The notes under the pieces were generated by a model that worked only from the letters and a program-made list of their open reading frames with translations, was not told the origin of the DNA and did no database searches. A stretch of DNA of 27,677 bases from a bacterium UBA3734 (GTDB taxonomy: Bacteria; Bacteroidota; Bacteroidia; Bacteroidales; Bacteroidaceae): assembly GCA_002372575.1 (NCBI GenBank), contig DFHC01000107.1:1-27677 (forward strand), read 5' to 3'. Shown here one piece after another: positions 17,066 through 23,612 of the stretch. Position 1 is the stretch's first letter, and each line of letters begins with the position of its first letter. The position numbers and the translations under genes were made by a program.

Positions 17066-17221
17066 CTATTTTAGATAAATCCTGTAACCTCCCAATTCTC
17101 CTATTGAACCATCAAAGGAGTAAGTTCCCTGTGGCACTTCCATAGATTCTTCCACTCTATTTCCGAAACTTTCCAAAGTTTCTTCCTCAATATGGTCTTG
17201 CGTCTTTCCATGTCGTTTCAT
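17066..17221 (-). CDS. Small hypothetical protein, 51 residues
   Basis: The ORF runs from ATG at 17221 to TAG at 17066. It begins MKRHGKTQDHIEEETLESF, contains GNRVEESMEVPQGTY and ends SFDGSIGELGGYRIYLK. It is acidic in the first half, has no signal peptide or membrane segment, and matches no family I know. Its stop is 7 bp from the lipoprotein start, so it would head that operon. A -7 box lies only 4 bp before its ATG. It may be a real small gene or the C-terminal remnant of a larger lost gene. Confidence 0.45.
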   Translation of the reverse strand: MKRHGKTQDHIEEETLESFGNRVEESMEVPQGTYSFDGSIGELGGYRIYLK

Positions 17222-17225
17222 GTTG

Positions 17226-17233
17226 CAAAAATA
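17226..17233 (-). promoter_or_regulatory. -7 box TATTTTTG upstream of the 51-residue ORF
   Basis: TATTTTTGCA on the minus strand ends 4 bp before the ATG at 17221. As with the box before the toxin tail, transcription would start at about the start codon. Confidence 0.35.
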
Positions 17234-17349
17234 GTGAAAAATCTGGATTTTCCAATGGAATTGGTAAAAAATCTTTCGTATTTGACCATGAAGATGGTAT
17301 GTTTATGAAAAAATGTCAAAAAATATATGGTGAAATAATTATAATTTTG

Positions 17350-17357
17350 TACTTTTG
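17350..17357 (+). promoter_or_regulatory. -7 box TACTTTTG for argGH
   Basis: TACTTTTGCAGCC fits TAnnTTTG exactly and is followed by an A/T-rich leader of about 70 bp before the argG ATG. The gap 17222-17430 otherwise holds a small inverted repeat, ACCAT-GAAG-ATGGT (17285-17298), and nothing I can name as an arginine-repressor site. Confidence 0.55.
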
Positions 17358-17430
17358 CAGCCAAAAATATAACAGTTTGGAACGAGAGAGAAATGTTTTT
17401 ATAAAGAAAAATCGTAAATTTTAGAGAAAA

Positions 17431-18660
17431 ATGGAAAAATCGAAAGTGAAAAAGGTTGTTTTGGCCTACAGTGGAGGCTTGGATACGTCGATCATCATCC
17501 CCTGGCTCAAGGAGAACTACAACGACTGCGAAGTGGTTGCTGTCTCGGGCGACGTGGGGCAGGGCAGCGAGCTCGAAGGACTCGAGGCGAAGGCCCTGAA
17601 GACGGGGGCCTCGAAGCTGTATGTGGAGGATCTGACGGAGGAATTCCTGACAGAGGTGGGTTTTGAGGCCGTGAAGGCCGGTGCGAAGTACGAAGGGCAA
17701 TACCTGCTTGGTACGGCCATCGCCCGACCCATCATCGCTCGACGACTGGTGGAAATCGCCCGCAAGGAGAACGCCGACGCCATCTGCCACGGCTGCACGG
17801 GCAAGGGCAACGACCAAGTTCGCTTCGAAATGGCCATCAAGGCATTTGCGCCCGATATGCGCGTGATTGCGCCGTGGCGCGAGTGGAATATCAAGAGCCG
17901 CGACGAGGAAATCGACTATGCCGAGGCGCACAACGTGCCGCTGAAAATCAGCCGCGAAACGAACTATTCGAAAGACAAGAATATCTGGCACCTGAGCCAC
18001 GAAGGACTCGACCTCGAAGACCCGATGAACGAGCCGCAATACGACAAGGAGGGCTTTCTGGAGATGTGTGTGGCCCCGTGGAACGCGCCCGACGAACCGA
18101 CCTACCTGACCATCCACTTCGAGAAAGGCGTGGCCACGGCCATCGACGGCGAGAAAATGAGTGCCAAGCCGCTTCTGAAACGCCTCAACGAGCTGGGCGG
18201 TGCCAACGGCATCGGCCTCGACGACCTGGTGGAGAACCGCCTCGTGGGCATGAAGAGCCGCGGGCTCTACGAAAATCCGGGTGCCGCCATCCTCTACAAG
18301 GCGCATCAGGTGCTCGAAACCATCACACTCGACCGCGCCACGATGCACTACAAGGAGCTCGTGGCCGTGAAATTTGCTGAAATTCTCTACGACGGCTACT
18401 GGTGGACGCCCTTGCGCGAGTCGCTGCAAGCCTTCATCGACAAGACGCAGGAAACCGTGACGGGCGACGTCAGGCTCAGGCTCTACAAGGGCAACATCTT
18501 CCCTGCTGGCGTGTGCTCGCCCTATTCGCTCTACGACGAGGAAGTGGCCACCTTCGAGGCCGACGAGGTGTTCGACCAGAAAGATGCCGACGGATTTATC
18601 AACCTTTACAGCCTCAGCACGGCGGTCTATGCCAAAATGAAGCAGAGGAACGGGATTTGA
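17431..18660 (+). CDS. argG: Argininosuccinate synthase
   Basis: 409 residues, near the usual length of about 400. It joins citrulline and aspartate using ATP to make argininosuccinate, the seventh step of arginine synthesis, in the cytoplasm. The N-terminal PP-loop ATP-binding motif AYSGGLDTS is at about residues 11-19. Other family landmarks are [54 protein letters not shown], and APWREW. The ATG at 17431 gives [16 protein letters not shown], with no extra N-terminal sequence. It is the first gene of an argG-argH pair, 28 bp apart. A -7 box lies about 74 bp upstream. No irregularity was seen. Confidence 0.97.
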   Translation: MEKSKVKKVVLAYSGGLDTSIIIPWLKENYNDCEVVAVSGDVGQGSELEGLEAKALKTGASKLYVEDLTEEFLTEVGFEAVKAGAKYEGQYLLGTAIARPIIARRLVEIARKENADAICHGCTGKGNDQVRFEMAIKAFAPDMRVIAPWREWNIKSRDEEIDYAEAHNVPLKISRETNYSKDKNIWHLSHEGLDLEDPMNEPQYDKEGFLEMCVAPWNAPDEPTYLTIHFEKGVATAIDGEKMSAKPLLKRLNELGGANGIGLDDLVENRLVGMKSRGLYENPGAAILYKAHQVLETITLDRATMHYKELVAVKFAEILYDGYWWTPLRESLQAFIDKTQETVTGDVRLRLYKGNIFPAGVCSPYSLYDEEVATFEADEVFDQKDADGFINLYSLSTAVYAKMKQRNGI

Positions 18661-18685
18661 GGAGTTACAGGAGTTCAGGAGTTCA
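18661..18685. repeat. Octamer repeat between argG and argH
   Basis: GGAGTTACA, GGAGTTCA and GGAGTTCA follow directly after the argG stop codon and almost fill the 28-bp gap before argH. It may also offer several purine-rich ribosome-binding stretches. Confidence 0.6.
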
Positions 18686-18688
18686 GTT

Positions 18689-20074
18689 ATGGAAAAGCTA
18701 TGGACAGGCCGCTTCAAGCAGCCGCTCAACGAAGTTGCCGATGCGTTCAACGCCTCGATAGGCTTCGACCAGCGGATGTGGCGGCAAGATATTACGGGTT
18801 CGGTTGTTCACGCGCAAATGCTTGCACGTCAGCAGATTATCTCGCGTGAGGAATGTGAGGAAATCGTGGCTTCGTTGGGTGAGATTTTGGAAGAAATCGA
18901 GTGTGGAAAACTCGAAATCGACCCCAAATGCGAAGACATCCACATGTTTGTGGAAGGCGAACTGACGCGCCGCATCGGCGACGTTGGAAAAAAGCTCCAC
19001 ACGGCACGCAGTCGCAACGACCAAGTGGCCCTCGACCTGCGCCTCTACTTGCGCGATGCGTGCGAGGAAATCGCGCAGCTGCTGAATGAGGCGATTGATG
19101 CCGTCGTGAAAGTGGCTGAAAACCATGTAGATACGATTCTTCCGGGCTACACGCACCTGCAACGGGCGCAGCCCATCTCGTTTGCCCAGCATCTGTTGGC
19201 CTACTGCGCCATGTTCATGCGCGATGCCGACCGCATTTCCGATGCCGTGCGCCGTATGAACGTCAGCCCGATTGGCTCGTGTGCCCTCGCCGGAACCACC
19301 TATCCCACCGACCGCGACTTCGAGGCCCGCGAACTGGGCTTCCGCGAGCCCTGCCTGAACAGCATCGACGGCGTTTCCGACCGCGATTTCTGCCTCGAAC
19401 TGATGGGAGCGTTTGCCATCACGATGATGCACCTCTCGCGCTTCTGCGAAGAGCTGATTCTGTGGTCGAGCTGGGAGTTTGGCTTCGTGGAACTCAGCGA
19501 TTCGTTCACGACGGGTTCGTCGATTATGCCGCAGAAGAAGAACGCCGACATGGCCGAGCTTATCCGTGGAAAAACGGGGCGCGTCTATGGCCATCTGATG
19601 GCGCTTCTCACCACGCTGAAAGGCCTTCCGCTGGCCTACAACAAGGATATGCAGGAAGACAAGGAAGGCATTTTCGACAGCATCGACACGCTGAAAACCA
19701 GTCTGCGCGTGTTCGCGCCCATGGTTGAAACGATGACAGTGCGAAAGGAGCGGATGCGTGCCGCTGCCAAAGAGGGTTTCATCAATGCCACCGACTTGGC
19801 CGACTACCTCACGAAGAAAGGGATGCCGTTCCGGAATGCCTATAAGATTACGGGACAAATCGTGGCGTTCTGCATCGATTCGGGCACCGACCTCGAAAGC
19901 CTTCCGCTCGAGGACTACCACTCGTTCTCGCCCTTGTTCGAGGCCGACCTCTACGACGAAATCGCCCTCGAAACCTGCGTGAACAAACGCATTTCCAAGG
20001 GCGGAACGGGTCGCGAGAGCGTGCTCGAACAACTGAAAACGGTGAAAAACCGTCACTCAAACCTCAATTCTTGA
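18689..20074 (+). CDS. argH: Argininosuccinate lyase
   Basis: 461 residues, the normal length. It splits argininosuccinate into arginine and fumarate, the last step of arginine synthesis, as a cytoplasmic homotetramer of the fumarase/aspartase superfamily. The start MEKLWTGRF is typical. Visible motifs include HTARSRNDQVALDLRLYLRD, the HLQRAQPISFAQHLLAY region, and the signature loop GSSIMPQKKNADMAELIRGK carrying the catalytic serine pair. KGLPLAYNKDMQEDKEGIFD follows as expected. It sits 28 bp after argG and is probably cotranscribed. Its last 22 bp overlap the 3' end of the convergent CBM9-like gene. Confidence 0.97.
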   Translation: MEKLWTGRFKQPLNEVADAFNASIGFDQRMWRQDITGSVVHAQMLARQQIISREECEEIVASLGEILEEIECGKLEIDPKCEDIHMFVEGELTRRIGDVGKKLHTARSRNDQVALDLRLYLRDACEEIAQLLNEAIDAVVKVAENHVDTILPGYTHLQRAQPISFAQHLLAYCAMFMRDADRISDAVRRMNVSPIGSCALAGTTYPTDRDFEARELGFREPCLNSIDGVSDRDFCLELMGAFAITMMHLSRFCEELILWSSWEFGFVELSDSFTTGSSIMPQKKNADMAELIRGKTGRVYGHLMALLTTLKGLPLAYNKDMQEDKEGIFDSIDTLKTSLRVFAPMVETMTVRKERMRAAAKEGFINATDLADYLTKKGMPFRNAYKITGQIVAFCIDSGTDLESLPLEDYHSFSPLFEADLYDEIALETCVNKRISKGGTGRESVLEQLKTVKNRHSNLNS

Positions 20075-20820
20075 AAGAACTCAGGCCGATGGAAGTCGGG
20101 CTGGGGCGTCTCGATGGGAAACAGCGACAGGAAATGCGGCTCGCGCAGGCAGTCACCACATTTATAAATGTTGCCGCGCAGCGTGAGTCCCGAGAAATCG
20201 TCGATGCCGCTGCCGAACAGTGCCGTGGCGGGCACCACGAGTGCCATGTGCCAGTGGAAATCACCGTTTTCCAAGGGTAGCACGTAGCGTCCGTTGGGTT
20301 GCGGCGTGGCTTCTGAGGTCAGCGACGACCATCGACCCACACTTTTCAGAACATCTTCCGGAGCCGGCTGTCGGTCGTGACGGTCGTGACCTTTCGCGAT
20401 GAGCAGCGTTCCGGCGCAGTTACATTCGAGGTTGAAGTAAGGCGACTCAACCCCGGCCCCTCCCTTCGGGGAAGGGAGATTATTTTTGCTGGGTGTTGGG
20501 TGTTGGATGTTGGGTGTTGAGTGTTGGGTGATGGGTGATGGGGCTTGCAGGAAGATTTCGCAGCACGAATCTTCCCACACGCGCCCACCGTCTTGCTCGG
20601 CAGCGGCACGGATGCAGTCTTCTTCCACGCGATAGTGTAGCAGCAGATTGTCGCCCGTGTGCGCCATTGCCACTTCCATCTGCGGATGCACGGGAAATGC
20701 CTCCGCCCAGTTCAAACACGCCACTTTCTCGTATTTCACCTGATGCGCCAGCATGAGCTGAGGCACGTCTTCGGCCCGCAGTTCGCGGGGTGCTTTTATT
20801 TTCTTGATAGTCATCGTCAT
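20053..20820 (-). CDS. Carbohydrate-binding family 9-like (DOMON-type) protein with an in-frame repeat insertion
   Basis: 255 residues, no signal peptide seen. It resembles the CBM9-like proteins of Bacteroidota: VWEDSCCEIFL (about 81-91), YFNLECNCAGTLLIAKG (about 128-144), APEDVLKSVGRWSSL, WHMALVVPATALFG, RGNIYKCGDCLREPHFLS and TPQPDFHRPEFFQELRFE near the end. The biochemical role is unknown; a sugar-binding fold is likely. Residues about 93-127 are an extra stretch rich in Pro, Thr, His and Ser, encoded by 7-bp repeats and a G/C-rich palindrome. Family members usually need only a short loop there. It is the third gene of a sirtuin-kinase-CBM9 run on the minus strand, and its 3' end overlaps argH. 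Family assignment is good; function is open. Confidence 0.82.
   Translation of the reverse strand: MTMTIKKIKAPRELRAEDVPQLMLAHQVKYEKVACLNWAEAFPVHPQMEVAMAHTGDNLLLHYRVEEDCIRAAAEQDGGRVWEDSCCEIFLQAPSPITQHSTPNIQHPTPSKNNLPSPKGGAGVESPYFNLECNCAGTLLIAKGHDRHDRQPAPEDVLKSVGRWSSLTSEATPQPNGRYVLPLENGDFHWHMALVVPATALFGSGIDDFSGLTLRGNIYKCGDCLREPHFLSLFPIETPQPDFHRPEFFQELRFE
20460..20478. repeat. Palindrome inside the CBM9-like gene
   Basis: CTCCCTT (20460-20466), loop CGGGG, AAGGGAG (20472-20478). With the flanking CCCCGGCCC it resembles the G/C-rich palindromes often found between Bacteroidota genes. Here it is translated as part of NLPSPKGGAGVESP. Confidence 0.6.
20490..20545. repeat. Heptamer tandem repeat inside the CBM9-like gene
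   Basis: About eight 7-bp units (TGGGTGT, TGGGTGT, TGGATGT, TGGGTGT, TGAGTGT, TGGGTGA, TGGGTGA, then degenerate) run without a break. On the coding strand they read as SPITQHSTPNIQHPTPSK. Gain or loss of one unit would shift the frame. Confidence 0.8.
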
Positions 20821-20838
20821 TTCAAAAAGTTATTCGTA

Positions 20839-20870
20839 GGTACGGAGGTGCGTGGGTACGGAGGCGCGAG
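20839..20870. repeat. Octamer repeat of the GGTACGGA family, upstream of the CBM9-like gene
   Basis: GGTACGGA, GGTGCGTG, GGTACGGA, GGCGCGAG in register. Same family as the repeat before argS at 761-784. It lies in the 108-bp gap between the kinase stop and the CBM9-like start. Confidence 0.6.
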
Positions 20871-20884
20871 AACAGTATTCTCGC
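20866..20884 (-). other. Hairpin in the kinase/CBM9 gap
   Basis: GCGAGAA (20866-20872), loop CAGTA, TTCTCGC (20878-20884) form a perfect 7-bp stem between the kinase stop and the CBM9-like start. No T-tract follows, so a termination role is unproven. Confidence 0.4.
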
Positions 20885-20928
20885 ACCCTCGGCCTCGAAG
20901 AGGCTGACCGCCGTACCCTCGAAAGAAA

Positions 20929-22023
20929 TTAGGGGGTGAGGCTTTTAATGAACTCCGTCATCATCGGCTCGCGCTTGCAGGCCTCCTGATAGAGTCGCAG
21001 TTGGTTTTTCGCGCGGTCGAGGTTGTGCTCGGGGTAGTTGCACTTCCAGTAGTGGTCGCCCGAGAGGTAGTCCCACATGAAGCGCACCGACTGCATGAAG
21101 GGGAAGAGTTCCACGGCGTAGGGCAGCAGCTCGATTTCGAGCGGCGTGAGGAATTCGCCTGCCGACTCCACGTAGCCGCGCGTGAAAGCCTTGAAAAGTT
21201 CTTCGTTGAAGCCCACATCGTCGAGGTTCGGGTCATCTTCGGCGGTGGTGTTGGCCGCGGAGCGCAGGAAGTCGCCGTAGTCGCTGAAGAAGAGGCTTGG
21301 CATCACGGTGTCGAGGTCGATGACGAGCAGGAACTTGCCCGTTTCGGCATCGAACATCATGTTGTTCACCTTCGTGTCGCAGTGGCAGATGCGGCGCGGC
21401 AGCTTGCCCTCGCGGAAGAGCCTTTCGCCTTGGCACATTCTTTCGGCATCTTTTTCAAACAGGTCGAGAATGTCTTTCACGCCGGCCACGCGCCCCACGG
21501 GGTCTTTCTCCACCACTTCGCGCAGCTGCTGCATGCGGAATTCCATGTTGTGGAAATCGGGAATGGTGTCGCCGAGCGGTTCGGGCACATCCACGAGCAA
21601 CTTTTCGAAGTCGCCGAAGGCCACGCCGGCCAGATAGCTGTACTCGGGATTGACGGTTTCGAAGGTCTGTGCGCCTGGGATGAACACCATCATGCGCCAG
21701 TAGCGGTCTTCGTCGTCGTGGAAATAGGTCTTTCCGTCGTTGGTTTCGATGAAGGTCAGCACCTTGCGGTCAATGTCGTTTTCGCCGCGCGCCTCGAGTT
21801 TCTTGCGGATGTGGCGCGTCACCACCTCGATGTTGTGCTGCAGCAAATCGACATTCGTGAAAATGACGTTGTTGATGCGTTGCAAGACGTAGTCGGGCGT
21901 GTTGTCCGACGTGGTTTTCACTCTGTACGTGTCGTTGATGAGGCCGTTGCCCAAGGGCTTCACTTCGGCCACCTCGCCGCTGAGCTTGAATTGCGGCAGG
22001 ATTTTCTGGAAATTAACTTGCAT
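20929..22023 (-). CDS. Aminoglycoside phosphotransferase-family sugar kinase, NahK-like
   Basis: 364 residues, cytoplasmic. The fold is the APH/choline kinase family. N-terminal GNGLINDTYRV (about 26-36) and YVLQRINNVIF are followed by the catalytic loop ICHCDTKVNNMMF (about 212-224) with Asp as catalytic base, and the metal-binding IDLDTVMPS (about 233-241). This pattern and the length (about 360) resemble N-acetylhexosamine 1-kinase, which phosphorylates GlcNAc or GalNAc released from mucin and milk glycans. Such proteins were long mislabelled as mucin desulfatases. A role in host-glycan amino sugar use is inferred and would suit the secreted M60 enzymes elsewhere in the window. It lies 84 bp after the sirtuin gene on the same strand. 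Substrate is not proved by the sequence. Confidence 0.8.
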   Translation of the reverse strand: MQVNFQKILPQFKLSGEVAEVKPLGNGLINDTYRVKTTSDNTPDYVLQRINNVIFTNVDLLQHNIEVVTRHIRKKLEARGENDIDRKVLTFIETNDGKTYFHDDEDRYWRMMVFIPGAQTFETVNPEYSYLAGVAFGDFEKLLVDVPEPLGDTIPDFHNMEFRMQQLREVVEKDPVGRVAGVKDILDLFEKDAERMCQGERLFREGKLPRRICHCDTKVNNMMFDAETGKFLLVIDLDTVMPSLFFSDYGDFLRSAANTTAEDDPNLDDVGFNEELFKAFTRGYVESAGEFLTPLEIELLPYAVELFPFMQSVRFMWDYLSGDHYWKCNYPEHNLDRAKNQLRLYQEACKREPMMTEFIKSLTP

Positions 22024-22072
22024 ATTTGGAATTAAAATTTAAAATTATGATTACTTCTTTGAAAGGATTCAC

Positions 22073-22128
22073 CCTTTAACTCTTTAACCCTTTAACTCTT
22101 TAACCCTTTAACTCTTTAACCCTTTAAC
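22073..22128. repeat. Octamer tandem repeat overlapping the end of the sirtuin gene
   Basis: Seven perfect 8-bp units alternate CCTTTAAC and TCTTTAAC (a 16-bp period, 3.5 copies). On the minus strand the repeat encodes the final residues of the sirtuin (VKGLKS) and its stop codon, then fills most of the space before the kinase gene. Confidence 0.85.
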
Positions 22129-22815
22129 CTTCTCTGCGAATTCCTTCATTCCCTCGCTCGCTCCTTTTTGGATGTGCGTGAGGTTGGGGATGCCGCTGGT
22201 GCTCACGTCGTCGGGGTCAATGAGGTAGATGGGCGTGCCGGGCTTCACGTAGTGGGCGAGTCCGGCCGCGGGATACACGTTGAGCGACGTGCCGATGATG
22301 ACGAGCACGTCGGCCTCGCCCACCTTCTCGGCGGCGGGTGCAATCATAGGAACGCTCTCGCCGAAAAACACGATAAACGGGCGCAGCAGCGAGCCGTCGC
22401 CAGCCTTTTCGCCCTCGGCCACCTCGCAGTTGTCTTCGGTCAGCTTGCACACGTATCGCTCGTCGAATTGGTCGTCGGAAGAGCACACTTTCGTGAGCTC
22501 GCCGTGCAGGTGAATCACATTTTTTGAGCCTGCCTTTTCGTGCAGGTTATCAACGTTTTGCGTGATGACCGTCACGTCGAAGTCGCGTTGCAGGTCGGCA
22601 ATCAGCTTGTGGCCTTCGTTGGGCTGTGCCTCGAACAGTTTTTTGCGCAACCGATTGTAGAAGTTGTTCACTAATACAGGGTCGGTGAGCCAGCCTTCGT
22701 GGCTCGCCACCTGTTCCACGGGAAAGTCTTCCCACAGTCCGCCGGCACCTCGGAAGGTCTTGAAACCACTCTCCACCGACATGCCTGCACCGGTCAAAAA
22801 TACAAGTTTTTTCAT
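22108..22815 (-). CDS. Sir2-family NAD-dependent protein deacylase
   Basis: 235 residues from the ATG at 22815, chosen because the protein then begins directly with MKKLVFLTGAGMSVESGFKT, the canonical NAD-binding start; the longer ORF to 22920 would add 35 residues with no family match. Other motifs: FRGAGGLWED, ITQNVDNLHEKAG (about 84-96), catalytic His104 in IHLHGEL, RPFIVFFGESVP, and VIIGTSLNVYPAAGL. It removes acyl groups from lysine with NAD consumption in the cytoplasm. The usual paired CxxC zinc site is missing: only isolated Cys111, Cys123 and Cys130 occur, as in some Bacteroidota members. The last residues are encoded by a tandem repeat. Transcribed away from the FKBP operon, with a -7 box at 22859-22866. 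Confidence 0.93.
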   Translation of the reverse strand: MKKLVFLTGAGMSVESGFKTFRGAGGLWEDFPVEQVASHEGWLTDPVLVNNFYNRLRKKLFEAQPNEGHKLIADLQRDFDVTVITQNVDNLHEKAGSKNVIHLHGELTKVCSSDDQFDERYVCKLTEDNCEVAEGEKAGDGSLLRPFIVFFGESVPMIAPAAEKVGEADVLVIIGTSLNVYPAAGLAHYVKPGTPIYLIDPDDVSTSGIPNLTHIQKGASEGMKEFAEKVKGLKS

Positions 22816-22858
22816 CTCAAAATCACATAAAAATGGTTCAGTAGTCCTTAATATTCCA

Positions 22859-22866
22859 CAAAAATA
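22859..22866 (-). promoter_or_regulatory. -7 box TATTTTTG for the sirtuin gene
   Basis: TATTTTTG on the minus strand lies 43 bp before the ATG at 22815, back to back with the FKBP promoter. An ATGCAT (22885-22890) lies almost exactly midway between the two boxes. Confidence 0.5.
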
Positions 22867-22909
22867 ATGATTTTTCTCGAAATAATGCATCACAATCGGA
22901 GAAAAATTG

Positions 22910-22917
22910 TAACTTTG
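22910..22917 (+). promoter_or_regulatory. -7 box TAACTTTG for the FKBP operon
   Basis: TAACTTTGCAC fits the Bacteroidota consensus and lies 49 bp before the ATG at 22967. The leader is A/T-rich. Confidence 0.6.
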
Positions 22918-22966
22918 CACGAAATTTTACACATTATTATTTTTATAAAAGAAAAATTCATAAAAA

Positions 22967-23572
22967 ATGGACAAAATAAGCTATGCTTTGGGACTGGGCA
23001 TCGGACGCCAACTGAGCGACATGGGAGCCGAAGGACTCAATATCGACGACTTCGCACAGGCCATCAAGGACGTGATGGCTGGCGGAAAGACGCAACTTGA
23101 TGCGCAGGAGGCCCAGATGATTGTGCAGGAATTTTTCCAGAAGCAAGAGGAAAAACAGCGTGCCTCGGCGGCTGAACGGCACAAGGCCCAGAAAGAACAA
23201 GGTGAGAAATATCTGGCTGAAAACGGCAAGAAAGACGGCGTGGTGACGCTGCCCAGCGGCCTGCAATACCAAGTGTTGCGCGAGGGCAACGGCAGAAAAC
23301 CGAAAGCCACCGACCAAGTGAAATGCCACTACGAGGGAATGCTCGTCGATGGCACGCTCTTCGACAGCAGCATTCAGCGCGGCCAGCCCGCCACGTTCCC
23401 GCTGAACGGCGTCATCGCGGGTTGGACCGAGGGTTTGCAGCTCATGCAAGAGGGTGCCAAGTATCGCTTCTTCATTCCCTATCATTTGGGTTATGGCGAG
23501 CGCGGTGCCGGCGGCTCGATTCCGCCCTTCTCGGCCTTGGTTTTCGACGTGGAACTGATAGAAGTAATCTAA
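22967..23572 (+). CDS. FKBP-type peptidyl-prolyl isomerase, cytoplasmic
   Basis: 201 residues without a signal peptide. The N-terminal FKBP_N dimerisation/chaperone domain (MDKISYALGLGIGRQL, about 1-75) is followed by a charged helix and the FKBP domain (about 95-201): SGLQYQVLREGNG, VKCHYEGMLVDGTLFDSS, FPLNGVIAGWTEGLQLM, YRFFIPYHLGYGERG, IPPFSALVFDVELIEV. It catalyses cis-trans isomerisation of X-Pro bonds and helps folding. It is the first of three tandem FKBP genes and resembles FklB/FkpA-type proteins. Start is the only good ATG near the promoter at 22910. Confidence 0.93.
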   Translation: MDKISYALGLGIGRQLSDMGAEGLNIDDFAQAIKDVMAGGKTQLDAQEAQMIVQEFFQKQEEKQRASAAERHKAQKEQGEKYLAENGKKDGVVTLPSGLQYQVLREGNGRKPKATDQVKCHYEGMLVDGTLFDSSIQRGQPATFPLNGVIAGWTEGLQLMQEGAKYRFFIPYHLGYGERGAGGSIPPFSALVFDVELIEVI

Positions 23573-23574
23573 TT

Positions 23575-23608
23575 CAATTAACATTAACAATTAACAATTA
23601 ACAATTAT
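23575..23608. repeat. Heptamer repeat CAATTAA between FKBP genes 1 and 2
   Basis: CAATTAA, CATTAA, CAATTAA, CAATTAA, CAATTAT fill the 40-bp gap and end directly before AAAATG. One unit is a 6-mer, showing that the register can slip. Confidence 0.75.
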
Positions 23609-23612
23609 CAAA

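Noticed and set aside
17285..17298. ACCAT-GAAG-ATGGT inverted repeat upstream of argG as an ArgR operator.
   Set aside because: Too short and unlike known arginine-repressor sites; it also lies well upstream of the -7 box.
17218..20056. Long minus-strand frames opposite argG (17218-18750) and argH (18698-20056).
   Set aside because: They are antisense shadows of two unmistakable enzymes and overlap each other and the argG promoter.
20053..20074. 22-bp convergent overlap of argH and the CBM9-like gene.
   Set aside because: Both C-termini match their families, so the overlap is real, but short 3' overlaps are common and need no special explanation.
20490..20545. Possible CRISPR array in the repeat-rich segments.
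   Set aside because: Units are only 7-8 bp and directly adjacent, with no spacers and no cas genes.
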